64,000 nt of DNA, taken from NCBI GenBank assembly GCA_965277895.1, contig CBDIDR010000001.1, positions 558,001-622,000 of the forward strand, read 5' to 3'. The DNA comes from GCA-2862585 sp965277895 (lineage in GTDB: Bacteria > Bacteroidota > Bacteroidia > Flavobacteriales > UBA7312). The notes under the pieces were generated by a model. It saw only the letters and a list, made by a program, of their open reading frames with translations, had not been told where the DNA came from and ran no database searches. Of this stretch, positions 18,470-27,449 are shown one piece after another. The translations under genes were made by a program, and so were the position numbers. Each line of letters opens with the position of its first letter. Within the stretch, counting starts at the first letter, position 1.

Positions 18470-19366
18470 ATGACAGACATTACGAAAAATAAAAAAGAAG
18501 CATGGTCTGGTGGAGAAAAACCATTTGTAGCGAGCTACGGCAAGCTAATGATGTGGTTCTTCCTAGTTTCTGATGCACTTACTTTCTCTGGATTTTTAGC
18601 AGCATATGGTTTTATGCGATTCAAATATTCGCATTTGTGGCCAGTTGCTGAAGATGTATTTACACACTTCCCATTCTTAAAAGGTGACCACCCTTTATTG
18701 TTCGTTGCACTTATGACCTTCATACTTATTATGAGTTCGGTAACAATGGTATTAGCGGTAAATGCAGGAAACAAAAACGATAAAAAAGGTGTAACACTTT
18801 GGATGTTACTAACCATAATTGGTGGATTTACCTTTTTAGGCTCACAAGCTTGGGAGTGGGGACACTTCATACATGGTGACAAAGGTGGAATAGAATTACC
18901 AAACCATGAGATCGTTCATGTGGTAGATGAAGATAAGCACTTTTACTCTATATACGATTTGGTAGGAGTAGATTCATATGCCGATGACGTAAATATTACT
19001 ATCGATGACGTAAAAGAAGCTTTAGCTCAACGTCCAGATTTAGGAATACGATTGAGTGATAAATCAGTTGTAAGTGATGCGGCAGCACAAGCGTATTTGA
19101 ACAATGCAGAAGTAGTATTAGGAGCAAACCTAATTCGCAACGAATATGGACATCAGTTATTTGCTAACTTTTTCTACTTCATAACTGGATTTCACGGCTT
19201 CCACGTTTTCAGTGGGGTAGTAATTTTAATTGTGATATTCATCAATGTAATCAAAGGAACATACGAAAGAAGAGGACATTACGAAATGATAGAAAAAGTA
19301 GGGCTGTATTGGCACTTTGTCGATTTAGTATGGGTATTCGTATTTACATTCTTCTATTTAGTTTAA
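18470..19366 (+). CDS. Cytochrome c oxidase subunit III (second copy, with hydrophilic insertion)
   Basis: The 298-residue paralogue contains the same helices, but a hydrophilic insertion of roughly 70-80 residues (from about GDKGGIELPNHE to LIRNEYGHQ) separates the central helices. The C-terminal GLYWHFVDLVWVFVFTFFYL is the standard subunit III end. I use the ATG at 18470 instead of the in-frame TTG at 18443 because the extra nine residues are not family-like. It lies in the middle of the respiratory operon. Confidence 0.92.
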   Translation: MTDITKNKKEAWSGGEKPFVASYGKLMMWFFLVSDALTFSGFLAAYGFMRFKYSHLWPVAEDVFTHFPFLKGDHPLLFVALMTFILIMSSVTMVLAVNAGNKNDKKGVTLWMLLTIIGGFTFLGSQAWEWGHFIHGDKGGIELPNHEIVHVVDEDKHFYSIYDLVGVDSYADDVNITIDDVKEALAQRPDLGIRLSDKSVVSDAAAQAYLNNAEVVLGANLIRNEYGHQLFANFFYFITGFHGFHVFSGVVILIVIFINVIKGTYERRGHYEMIEKVGLYWHFVDLVWVFVFTFFYLV

Positions 19367-19384
19367 CAACAAAAAAATAATATT

Positions 19385-19702
19385 ATGTCAGAGCAAACAG
19401 GAACATGGTGGATTTGGAGAGTATTTTGGATACTACTAATCGTTACCGCTGTTGAGGTTATTTTAGGAATTATTAAACCTGCAGTATTGATTGACAATTC
19501 GTTTTTAGGAACAACCCTATTGAACCTAATATTTATTGTATTAACCATCATTAAGGCAGCTTATATTGTAATGGAGTTCATGCACTTAGGACATGAAGTA
19601 AAGGGTTTAAAACTATCCATACTATTGCCAGCAGTTGTATTGATTCCATATTTAGTATTTATTCTACTCACAGAAGGTCATTACATCTTCGGAACCTTAT
19701 AA
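19385..19702 (+). CDS. Cytochrome c oxidase subunit IV (COX4-type prokaryotic)
   Basis: This 105-residue protein has three hydrophobic helices and the IKAAYIVMEFMHLGHEVKGL segment typical of small prokaryotic subunit IV proteins. Position directly after two subunit III genes supports the call. It is an accessory subunit of the same oxidase. Confidence 0.88.
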   Translation: MSEQTGTWWIWRVFWILLIVTAVEVILGIIKPAVLIDNSFLGTTLLNLIFIVLTIIKAAYIVMEFMHLGHEVKGLKLSILLPAVVLIPYLVFILLTEGHYIFGTL

Positions 19703-19705
19703 AAG

Positions 19706-20392
19706 ATGAAGAAGTATAAAGGCTTATTAGCAGCGCTAATTCTGATTCTGCCATCAGCTATTTATATTTTCTTTAGCTATGGCAATCATAACTTTGCACA
19801 CCTACCATATGTTGGTGGTGAAGATGAATCCCAGCATCAGTACATTCCAGAATTCAGTTTTACCAATCAGTTCGGCGAAGCAGTAAGTCAAGAGGATTAT
19901 CAAGGAAGTATCTACTTAGCTAATTTTGTTTTTACGACTTGCCCGACTATTTGTCCAGTGATGACATATAACATGCGTCGAATACAGCAAAAGATGGAAA
20001 ACTATCCTAATTTTAAAATAATTTCGCATTCCGTATTTCCTGAATACGACACTCCAGAAGTATTACTCGAATACGCTCAGAAAATGGAAGCCGATTTATC
20101 CAATTGGAATTTTGTGACTGGTAACAGAGAGGACATTTACAGCATAGCTAAAAACTATTTTGTAAGTGCAATGGAAGACAGTACTGCAGAGGGTGGCTTT
20201 TTGCATTCAGAGTATTTTGTTCTTGTCGACAAAGAAGGCCGTATTAGAGCAAGAGAGGATGACAATGGAAATAATATCGGAGTATATGACGGCACAAGCG
20301 ATTATGAAGTGGATTTACTCATAGACGATATTAAAGTATTAATGGCAGAATACAATTTAGCCAAGAAGGATAAAGATGAATCAAAACGATAA
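19706..20392 (+). CDS. SCO1/SenC-family copper chaperone
   Basis: The 228-residue protein has an N-terminal anchor (about residues 7-25) and a thioredoxin-fold domain with the copper ligands C79 and C83 in TTCPTICPVM and H167 in GGFLHSEY. SCO proteins deliver copper to the CuA site of cytochrome oxidase subunit II in the periplasm. The end overlaps the DUF420 gene by 17 nt, so the two are cotranslated. Confidence 0.93.
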   Translation: MKKYKGLLAALILILPSAIYIFFSYGNHNFAHLPYVGGEDESQHQYIPEFSFTNQFGEAVSQEDYQGSIYLANFVFTTCPTICPVMTYNMRRIQQKMENYPNFKIISHSVFPEYDTPEVLLEYAQKMEADLSNWNFVTGNREDIYSIAKNYFVSAMEDSTAEGGFLHSEYFVLVDKEGRIRAREDDNGNNIGVYDGTSDYEVDLLIDDIKVLMAEYNLAKKDKDESKR

Positions 20393-20912
20393 ATTTTATA
20401 TTCCGCTTATTGTAGCATTATCGGTTATTATTCCATTAGCCGTAGCAGGACTTATGTTTTTGCCAGATGATTTAAGACTCTCTTTTGGTGGAGCTGATTT
20501 GAGGTCTTTACCCTTTTTTCATGCGGTTTTAAATGCATCTACGGCGGTACTCCTATTTGTTGGTTTCGTCTGGATAAAAAATAAGAAGATAGCCCTTCAT
20601 AGAATTTCTATGATGAGTGCCTTTATTCTATCGGCTATATTTTTAGTGTCTTACGTCATTTCAAAATTATCTAATTCGCCAGTGCCTTATGGTGGCGAGG
20701 GATGGTTGAGGCCTACTTACTTTTTTATTCTCATTTCACATATCCTATTATCTATTCCTGTATTGCCACTCGCTTTGCTAGCAATATACAGAGGAGTTAC
20801 AGGTGAATTTCAGAAGCATTTAAAAATCGTAAAATGGACCTTTCCAATTTGGATGTATGTTGCCATTACGGGTGTGTTGGTATATCTTTTTATGATGCCG
20901 TATTATGCGTAA
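20376..20912 (+). CDS. DUF420 membrane protein
   Basis: This 178-residue protein has about five membrane helices, with histidines in ALHRISMM and ISHILLSIPVL, as in DUF420 (YozB-like) proteins found beside oxidase assembly genes. The function is not established; an oxidase assembly role is inferred from context. The start at 20376 lies inside the SCO gene. Confidence 0.85.
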   Translation: MNQNDKFYIPLIVALSVIIPLAVAGLMFLPDDLRLSFGGADLRSLPFFHAVLNASTAVLLFVGFVWIKNKKIALHRISMMSAFILSAIFLVSYVISKLSNSPVPYGGEGWLRPTYFFILISHILLSIPVLPLALLAIYRGVTGEFQKHLKIVKWTFPIWMYVAITGVLVYLFMMPYYA

Positions 20913-20917
20913 ATTTG
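20910..20917 (+). promoter_or_regulatory. -7 box before the small CxxC membrane protein
   Basis: TAAATTTG fits TAnnTTTG, overlaps the DUF420 stop codon and ends 5 nt before the ATG at 20923. Confidence 0.4.
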
Positions 20918-20922
20918 TACCT

Positions 20923-21147
20923 ATGAAAAAAGCATTATTTTTTATAGTTTTAAACTTGTTTGCTTTTACAGACGCTTTTTCACAGTGTGCCATGTGCAAA
21001 TCTGTAGTAGAAAGCAATATTGAGGGAGGCAGTAGTATTGGTGCAGGGATTAATGATGGTATCCTCTATTTGATGGTGATGCCATACATTGCTTTGGCTA
21101 TTGTAGCTTTGGCATGGTCAAAGTACAATAAGCGTCAAAAAGCTTAG
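20923..21147 (+). CDS. Small membrane protein with signal peptide and CxxC
   Basis: This 74-residue protein begins with a signal peptide (residues 1-20), then a QCAMCK motif (C22, C25), a Gly-rich linker and one membrane helix (about 45-65) ending in a basic tail. I do not recognise a named family, although similar small CAMCK proteins commonly follow DUF420 genes in Bacteroidota. The CxxC close to the processed N-terminus in a copper-oxidase cluster suggests a metal or redox role. An upstream in-frame ATG (20905) is rejected because it would put the -7 box inside the gene. Confidence 0.7.
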   Translation: MKKALFFIVLNLFAFTDAFSQCAMCKSVVESNIEGGSSIGAGINDGILYLMVMPYIALAIVALAWSKYNKRQKA

Positions 21148-21161
21148 TTATTAGTTTTATC

Positions 21162-21169
21162 TAACTTTG
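21162..21169 (+). promoter_or_regulatory. -7 box before the tolC-like gene
   Basis: TAACTTTG fits TAnnTTTG and ends 5 nt before the ATG at 21175. Confidence 0.5.
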
Positions 21170-21174
21170 TTGTT

Positions 21175-22539
21175 ATGAAGAAAGTCATCTTTCTATTATT
21201 CTTTAGCACTCTTACATTACATTTATACTCTCAAAAATTATGGACTCTGGAAGAGTGTCTGCAATATGCTCAAGAAAATAACTTGACTATAAAACAAGCC
21301 TATTTAAATGCGGACTTTTCAAAGCAGAATTTATTTCAATCTAAAATGGGGCTCTTGCCATCTTTGAATGGAAACATCTCTGACAACACCAATTTCGGAC
21401 GGAATATAGACCCTGTTACCAATGAGATTACGGTAGATAGAATACGAAACAATAACTTTGGTTTAAGCTCCTCCGTTACGCTATTTAATGGCTTTCAGAA
21501 CCTTAATACTATTCGCAAGAGCAATTACGATTACTTAGCCTCAAGGTACGATGCTGAGAAAATGGCTAATGATATTTCAGTAAATATTGTAACAGCCTAT
21601 TTGCAATTGCTATATAATGAAGACTTGATTTTGGTAAGTCAACAGAAAGTTGATGTTTCTGAGTTACAAGTGCAGCGAATTAGTAATATGGTAGAGGTGG
21701 GCAGTTTGCCAGCAGGCGATTTATTAAACACAGAAGCACAAAAGGCTCAAGAAGAGTTACAACTTATTAATGCTGAAAGCCAAAGAGACATAGCCTTATT
21801 GAATCTTAAGCAGTTATTGGACTTACCATCTACGGATGATTTTAGTATTGTAGACTTTAACGTAGAACCTTCCGAACAATTTACAGTATTGAGTACCGAT
21901 GATATATACAATCAAGCCATTCAGAATTTGCCAAACGTTAAAAGTGCGGAGTCTAAACTGCAAAGTTCAGAACGTTCTTTAGCCATAGCACAAGGAGGGC
22001 GAAGTCCACGCTTAAGCATGACGGCAAGTTTAGGAACAGCTTATTCTTCAGCAAGTCGCAAGTTTATAGGCTATGATTCCTTAGCAACTTTGCCTTTACC
22101 AATTTATGAAGATTACTCTTTTGAAGACCAATTTAATGATAACGTAAGTCAGTCTATAGGATTGAATTTGAGTATACCAATATTTAATGGATGGCAAGCC
22201 AATAACCGTATCAGTCAGGCGAAGATAGGTGTTTTGCAGTCGCAATACGGATTACAGCAGTCCAAAAACGATTTGAGAAAGACCATAGAACAAGCTCAGA
22301 ACGATGCCCTTTCTGCTCGCAAGAAATACCTTGCTTCAAAGAAAACGGTTGACTTTCAAAAGCAATCCTTCCAATATACGCAGGAGAAATACGATTTACA
22401 GCTCATTACATCATACGATTACAACAACGCAAAAAACACCTTGTTTAGAGCTGAAACAGACCTATTACAAGCAAAGTACGATTACATTTTTAAAACCAAA
22501 ATGTTAGATTTTTACATGGGCAAACCCCTTACTTTTTAG
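21175..22539 (+). CDS. TolC-family outer-membrane efflux protein
   Basis: The 454-residue protein has a signal peptide (about 1-20), the opening LWTLEECLQYAQENNLTIKQA typical of the family, and two repeats of long coiled helices separated by beta segments. TolC trimers form the outer-membrane channel of tripartite exporters. The next gene, 4 nt away, is the periplasmic adaptor. No inner-membrane pump is encoded nearby, so the partner must be elsewhere. Confidence 0.93.
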   Translation: MKKVIFLLFFSTLTLHLYSQKLWTLEECLQYAQENNLTIKQAYLNADFSKQNLFQSKMGLLPSLNGNISDNTNFGRNIDPVTNEITVDRIRNNNFGLSSSVTLFNGFQNLNTIRKSNYDYLASRYDAEKMANDISVNIVTAYLQLLYNEDLILVSQQKVDVSELQVQRISNMVEVGSLPAGDLLNTEAQKAQEELQLINAESQRDIALLNLKQLLDLPSTDDFSIVDFNVEPSEQFTVLSTDDIYNQAIQNLPNVKSAESKLQSSERSLAIAQGGRSPRLSMTASLGTAYSSASRKFIGYDSLATLPLPIYEDYSFEDQFNDNVSQSIGLNLSIPIFNGWQANNRISQAKIGVLQSQYGLQQSKNDLRKTIEQAQNDALSARKKYLASKKTVDFQKQSFQYTQEKYDLQLITSYDYNNAKNTLFRAETDLLQAKYDYIFKTKMLDFYMGKPLTF

Positions 22540-22542
22540 ATT

Positions 22543-23829
22543 ATGAAAGCAGTATTATTTATTATTATAGGTGCCGTCTTATTTTACTTCGGAAGAAGAA
22601 AGAATACCAAATGGATGAAGGTTTCAGGACTAGTCATTGGAGGTATTTCCTTTTTCATTTTCATTGCCACTCAAATTGGTTGGATATCTTCTGAAGACCC
22701 TATTTCTGTAAAAACAGAATTGGTAGAGAAAAGAGACATCATAGAAACCGTTTCGGCAAGTGGTAAAATACAGCCTGAAACAGAAGTGAAAATTTCACCA
22801 GATGTTTCTGGTGAGATAGTAAGTCTGTATGTTATGGAAGGCGATAAAGTTGAAAAAGGCGATTTATTGTTGAAGATAAAGCCTGATACCTATCAGTCGA
22901 TGTTGGAGAGAAGTCAAGCCTCATTAAATACCTCTAAATCAGCTTTAGAAAAAGCCATTGCTCAGCTTTCGGAAAGCGAGTCGAATTTTAGTAGAAACAA
23001 AATTTTATTCGAAAACGGAACTATCTCAAGGTCTGAATTTGAAAAAATAGAAGCGTCTTACAAAGTAGCTGTTCTAAGCGTAGAAGACGGAGAGTATATG
23101 GTATCAAGTGCCGAAGCCTCTTTGAGAGAAGCACAAGAAAATTTAAACAAAACCAACATTTACGCTCCTATTAGCGGCACTATTTCACGTTTGAATATAG
23201 AATTGGGTGAGCGTGTTGTAGGAACAGCACAGATGGCAGGAACAGAGCTTTTGCGTTTGGCAAATCTTAACCTTATGGAAGTAGCCGTTGAGGTGAATGA
23301 AAACGACATTAATAGCGTGAGCTTAAACGATACTGCTCTTATTGAAGTGGATGCCTATTTAGGCAATATCTATAAAGGCATAGTTTCTGAAATTGCCAAT
23401 TCAGCCAATGTTATGGGTGTTAGTGCCGATCAGGTTACCAATTTTGAAGTAAAAGTTAGGATTTTGGATGAAGTCTCTTTCCGACCAGGAATGACCGCTA
23501 CTGTTGACATACAAACCGAACGTGCTTATGCTGTATTGTCTTTACCCATACAGGCCGTAACCACCAGAAAAGATACCGCGAACATACAAGACAAAGTAGA
23601 ATGCGTATTTGCCTTTGAAGAAAATAACGCTAATTTCATAAAGGTAGAAACGGGTATTCAGAACGATGAGTTTATTCAAATAATAAGTGGCTTAGAGGAA
23701 GGACAAGATATAATTATAGGTCCATACAGTGCTGTATCCCGACTTTTAGAAGACGATGCTTTTGTTGCTAAATCTAGTGGTACTTCTGTAGGTGCCGGCT
23801 CTTATTCTATTTCTATTACTTCTGAATGA
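22543..23829 (+). CDS. Efflux periplasmic adaptor (HlyD/MacA-like)
   Basis: The 428-residue protein has an N-terminal membrane segment (about 1-45), a lipoyl-like half VSASGKIQPETEVKISPDVSGEIV, a coiled-coil hairpin (about 110-190), the second half IYAPISGTISRLNIELGERVVG, and a beta-barrel domain with FRPGMTATVDIQT. It bridges an inner-membrane pump and TolC. The domain order resembles MacA-type adaptors of ABC exporters. Its stop overlaps tsaB by 4 nt. Confidence 0.92.
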   Translation: MKAVLFIIIGAVLFYFGRRKNTKWMKVSGLVIGGISFFIFIATQIGWISSEDPISVKTELVEKRDIIETVSASGKIQPETEVKISPDVSGEIVSLYVMEGDKVEKGDLLLKIKPDTYQSMLERSQASLNTSKSALEKAIAQLSESESNFSRNKILFENGTISRSEFEKIEASYKVAVLSVEDGEYMVSSAEASLREAQENLNKTNIYAPISGTISRLNIELGERVVGTAQMAGTELLRLANLNLMEVAVEVNENDINSVSLNDTALIEVDAYLGNIYKGIVSEIANSANVMGVSADQVTNFEVKVRILDEVSFRPGMTATVDIQTERAYAVLSLPIQAVTTRKDTANIQDKVECVFAFEENNANFIKVETGIQNDEFIQIISGLEEGQDIIIGPYSAVSRLLEDDAFVAKSSGTSVGAGSYSISITSE

Positions 23830-24491
23830 GTTATATACTTAGCATAGAAACAGCTACTAAGAGTTGTTCCATAGCTTTGGCAAAAGACGGACAACTTATC
23901 GATTGCTTTGAGGAAGTATCTGAAAAGTATTCCCACTCCGAACAGCTTACGGTTTTCATTCAAGACATACTGGCAAAACACCACTTAAGCACCAAGGACT
24001 TAGAGGCTATTGCCATTAGTTCCGGTCCAGGCTCTTATACCGGTTTGCGTATAGGCGTATCTACTGCTAAAGGTTTATGTTATGCTTTGGATATTCCACT
24101 TATATCCATTTCTACTTTGGAAGCTATGGCACAGCTTATGGTAGAGGATTACCCTGACTTCATCCTTTGTCCAATGATAGATGCTAGACGTATGGAAGTC
24201 TATTGTGCGTTTTTTGGTAAGCAGCAAAGACCTGTTAGTGCTAAGGTTATAGATGCCGACAGTTTTGCCAAGGAATTAGAGCAAAGCAAGATTTTATTTT
24301 TTGGCGATGGAGCCGACAAATGCCAAGATACCTTAACACACCCCAACGCCCATTTTGAATTGGGTATTTACCCCTCTGCTCGTGGTATGCTAGAGTTGGC
24401 GTACACTAAATTTGCAAACAAGCAATTTGAAGATGTAGCCTATTACGAGCCTTTTTACCTTAAGGAATTTGTAGCGGGAGCAAAGAAGTAA
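23826..24491 (+). CDS. tsaB: tRNA N6-threonylcarbamoyladenosine synthesis protein TsaB
   Basis: This 221-residue ASKHA-fold protein is the non-catalytic partner of TsaD in making t6A37 of ANN-decoding tRNAs. The opening ILSIETATKSCSIAL, the AISSGPGSYTGLRIGVSTAKGLCYAL loop and the LCPMIDARRMEVY segment are diagnostic. It is an essential housekeeping gene translationally coupled (ATGA) to an efflux adaptor, which is probably a chance operon arrangement. Confidence 0.95.
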   Translation: MSYILSIETATKSCSIALAKDGQLIDCFEEVSEKYSHSEQLTVFIQDILAKHHLSTKDLEAIAISSGPGSYTGLRIGVSTAKGLCYALDIPLISISTLEAMAQLMVEDYPDFILCPMIDARRMEVYCAFFGKQQRPVSAKVIDADSFAKELEQSKILFFGDGADKCQDTLTHPNAHFELGIYPSARGMLELAYTKFANKQFEDVAYYEPFYLKEFVAGAKK

Positions 24492-24500
24492 TGCATTCAC

Positions 24501-24508
24501 TATCTTTG
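24501..24508 (+). promoter_or_regulatory. -7 box before the DCC-family gene
   Basis: TATCTTTG fits TAnnTTTG and ends 4 nt before the GTG start at 24513. Confidence 0.45.
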
Positions 24509-24512
24509 TAGT

Positions 24513-24872
24513 GTGTTAACCATCTACATAGACTCTTGGTGCCCCTTGTGTGTTCGTTTTGGTAGTTTGCTCAAAAACTTGGATGTTTTTGGTAATATCC
24601 AACAAAAGGATATTCGTACTTACGACGGCACACTCATTTCTAAAGAAAAAGGACTGCAACAATTGGCATCCCTTAGCCCTCAATCAACCGTCTATTACGG
24701 TTTCGATAGTGTATGGCAAATTGTTTTGCGTTTGCCCCTTTTGTGGCTTTTTGTCCCTTTATTTTTTCTTTTAAAAATCAGTCGATTGGGGCATTGGGGC
24801 TATAATGAACTGGCGGTAAAACGTCAAATTATTCCCTTGAACTGCAAAGAAGAAGAGTGTTCGCCTAAGTAG
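24513..24872 (+). CDS. DCC-family thiol-disulfide oxidoreductase-like protein (DUF393)
   Basis: The 119-residue protein begins with the family signature IDSWCPLCVRFG (D7, C10, C13), followed by a thioredoxin-like half and a hydrophobic segment (about 72-90). DUF393 proteins are predicted redox proteins without a settled function. The start codon is GTG. Its last 8 nt overlap the convergent gene that ends at 24865. Confidence 0.82.
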   Translation: MLTIYIDSWCPLCVRFGSLLKNLDVFGNIQQKDIRTYDGTLISKEKGLQQLASLSPQSTVYYGFDSVWQIVLRLPLLWLFVPLFFLLKISRLGHWGYNELAVKRQIIPLNCKEEECSPK

Positions 24873-25362
24873 CTTTTTCTGCCTTTTTCATGGCTTTCTC
24901 TAGGGCTTTGTGGTCTTGGCTGCCAAAGAGTACTTTTCTACCATTTTCCAGTTCTAGCTGTAAGCCTTTGTCGCCACTAACGTTGTAGGCTTTACTTTCA
25001 AAACCAAAACGAATACCCCAACCGCCAAACTCCTTGAGGGGCGAATATGTACGGGCTTTGTAGCTTTTAATTTCTTCAAAAGCAATAAGGCGTTCCTTAA
25101 GATGAATGGGAAAAAACTGATAGTGCAAACCCTTATCACTTACCCTTAGTTTGAGTTTCATAAACCAAAATGCCACGGGCAAGCCCAAGCCTACAATTAA
25201 TGAAAAACTAACAAGTCCACCATCGCTTAGGGGTTTGTCGCCAATGACATTACCCATCAGCACTTGCTCATAGATGCCATACAATGAAAAGGCAGGGAAA
25301 AATAAGATGACTAGCCAGAGTAACTTTTGTCTGAAATACTGTTCTTCTTTGAAATAGGTCAT
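24865..25362 (-). CDS. Membrane protein with two helices and a PH-like C-terminal domain
   Basis: This 165-residue protein has two hydrophobic helices (about 13-32 and 50-68) followed by a soluble part rich in beta strands (LKLRVSDKGLHYQFFPIHL, FGFESKAYNV, LELENGRKVLFGSQDHKALEKAM). That layout resembles bacterial PH-like domain proteins. I cannot assign a function. It is the last gene of a minus-strand operon led by gpmI and overlaps the gene before it by 4 nt. Confidence 0.7.
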   Translation of the reverse strand: MTYFKEEQYFRQKLLWLVILFFPAFSLYGIYEQVLMGNVIGDKPLSDGGLVSFSLIVGLGLPVAFWFMKLKLRVSDKGLHYQFFPIHLKERLIAFEEIKSYKARTYSPLKEFGGWGIRFGFESKAYNVSGDKGLQLELENGRKVLFGSQDHKALEKAMKKAEKAT

Positions 25363-27449
25363 TGTATTAAATTTAATGCTTGTTTAATATCCGTTGTGGG
25401 TAACTGACAGCTTTTGTTCTGACAGACGTAAATGGTAGTTTGTCCCTTTACCATTTTGTTTTTTAGTAAAGGCAAATCACTTTCATTAGTACTGCCCAGT
25501 AATAAGCTGTTTGGCTGATAGTTTTGGTACAGTTCTAAAGCTGTAGAAGTGGCGTCTTTGCCTACAATAGCAACTTCATAAAATGGAGCGATAGTCTTTA
25601 GCATAAGATTTGCCCAATTGGAATAGCCCGAAGGGTAAGAGGGCAGTTGTGCTTTAATGTTATTCAGTTGCACCTTTGCCATATGTATATAGTCTTCATT
25701 ACCTAAAAGCTGTCCCAATACGAAGAGGTTATTTGCCATAGTAGAAGAGGAGGCTGGTATCACATTATCGTTGATTTCCATTTTTCGTGCTACTAGAGGA
25801 GCGTCTTGGGATGAGGTGAAGTAAAACATACCGCTTTCGGCATCGTAAAAATGCCTTTTGCAGTAGCTCACTAAAGCTTCGGAATAGTCTAACCATTGTA
25901 CATCGAAAGTAGCTTCATACAAACGCATAAAGGCTTCAATACTGAAGGCGTAATCTTCTAAAAAACCATTGATGGTAGACTGCCCATTTTTATAAGAATG
26001 CCACAAGCTACCGTCCTTTTGTAGCTGTTGATTGAGAATGAAATTGGCGTTTTTAATGGCTTTATTGAGGTAGTCTATATTACCAAAAGCCATATAAGCA
26101 TCTGTATAGCCTTTGCACATTAGAGCATTCCAAGAGGTTAGAGATTTATCGTCCAAGCCTGGTCGCACACGCTTCTCTCTTTCTTGCAATAAGATAGCGT
26201 TCCAAGAGCTTACTTTTTCTTCCAAAGTGGATAAATCAATCTTCTCTTTTTGGCAAAATTCTTGGTCGGATTTGTCCCTTAGTAAAATGTAGTTGCCATA
26301 TTCCCAAAAGCCTTTACTATTCACATTGTAATATTTAGAAAATAGGGTGTAATCTTCGCCAATAAGGGCTTTTAATTCCTCTTTTTTCCAAATGTAAAAC
26401 TTGCCTTCTACACCTTCGCTATCGGCGTCTAGGGCAGAATAAAAAGCCCCACTTGTGTCGCTGAGTTCACGCTCAATAAAATCTAAGGTTTGCTCTACCG
26501 TTTGTTGGTAAAGTGGTTTGCCGTATGCCAAAAAGGCTTCGCTATACAAACTGACCAATTGGGCGTTGTCGTAAAGCATTTTTTCAAAGTGAGGAACTTT
26601 CCACAGTTTGTCCGTAGAGTACCGAGCAAAGCCTCCGCCTACTTGGTCATAGATGCCGCCGTAAGCCATTTTATCTAAAGTAAGTTGAACGTATTCGCTG
26701 AGTTTATCGTCCTTTTTTAAATGAGCATACCGCATTAAAAATTGATAGTTGTTGGGAATGGGAAATTTTGGTGCTCTGTTAGGTCCACCTTCTTTATTAT
26801 CAAACTGACTGTCCCAAACCTTTAGCATGCTTTCCAACTCTTTCCACGAAAAAGAGGCTTCTTCAGAATTGTAAGTTACTAGCTCGGACAGCTGAATGCC
26901 TTTGGCTAATTTTTCGGCATACTCCAACATCTCTTGAGGTTTTTCTTCGTAGAAGTTAGCGACTTGTTGGATTTGTTCCATCCATTGTCCTTTGGGGAAA
27001 TAGGTGCCGCCCCAAACGGGTCTGCCGTCTGGCAAGGCAATACAGTTGAGTGGCCATCCGCCTCTTTGTTGCATGAGCTGAACGGCATTCATATACACTT
27101 GGTCAATATCGGGGCGTTCTTCTCTATCTACCTTTATATTTATGAAACGGTCGTTCATGATTTGTGCCACTTCTTCGTCTTCAAAACTTTCGCCTTCCAT
27201 AACATGACACCAATGGCAAGCCGAATAGCCAATGCTTATAATAAGTAACTTTCCTTCTGATTTTGCTTTGGCTAATATTTCCTCATTCCACGGATACCAG
27301 TTAACTGGATTATGGGCGTGTTGCAACAAATACGGACTTGTTTCGTCTACAAGAGCGTTGGTGTGTGCATGATTCTTCATCTGTGGGTTTTGTCCATTAC
27401 AACTAATTATTAATGCTAAGGTAACAATTGCATTTGCAAGGATTTTCAT
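25359..27449 (-). CDS. Thioredoxin-domain lipoprotein of the YyaL/DUF255 family
   Basis: The 696-residue protein has a lipoprotein signal (LALIISC, Cys at residue 16), then a thioredoxin-like domain with YSACHWCHVME (about 74-84) and a long alpha/alpha-toroid domain resembling N-acylglucosamine 2-epimerase folds (about 200-600). Members, including mammalian SPATA20, have no firm biochemical role. The lipobox places this one in the cell envelope, which is a deviation from cytosolic homologues. It overlaps the dipeptidase gene by 4 nt. Confidence 0.88.
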   Translation of the reverse strand: MKILANAIVTLALIISCNGQNPQMKNHAHTNALVDETSPYLLQHAHNPVNWYPWNEEILAKAKSEGKLLIISIGYSACHWCHVMEGESFEDEEVAQIMNDRFINIKVDREERPDIDQVYMNAVQLMQQRGGWPLNCIALPDGRPVWGGTYFPKGQWMEQIQQVANFYEEKPQEMLEYAEKLAKGIQLSELVTYNSEEASFSWKELESMLKVWDSQFDNKEGGPNRAPKFPIPNNYQFLMRYAHLKKDDKLSEYVQLTLDKMAYGGIYDQVGGGFARYSTDKLWKVPHFEKMLYDNAQLVSLYSEAFLAYGKPLYQQTVEQTLDFIERELSDTSGAFYSALDADSEGVEGKFYIWKKEELKALIGEDYTLFSKYYNVNSKGFWEYGNYILLRDKSDQEFCQKEKIDLSTLEEKVSSWNAILLQEREKRVRPGLDDKSLTSWNALMCKGYTDAYMAFGNIDYLNKAIKNANFILNQQLQKDGSLWHSYKNGQSTINGFLEDYAFSIEAFMRLYEATFDVQWLDYSEALVSYCKRHFYDAESGMFYFTSSQDAPLVARKMEINDNVIPASSSTMANNLFVLGQLLGNEDYIHMAKVQLNNIKAQLPSYPSGYSNWANLMLKTIAPFYEVAIVGKDATSTALELYQNYQPNSLLLGSTNESDLPLLKNKMVKGQTTIYVCQNKSCQLPTTDIKQALNLIQ

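Noticed and set aside
22304..22507. Open frame inside the tolC-like gene
   Set aside because: Different frame within a well-supported gene, no start signal, no family features.
26490..27248. Plus-strand open frames opposite the YyaL-like gene
   Set aside because: Shadow frames of a well-supported 696-residue protein.
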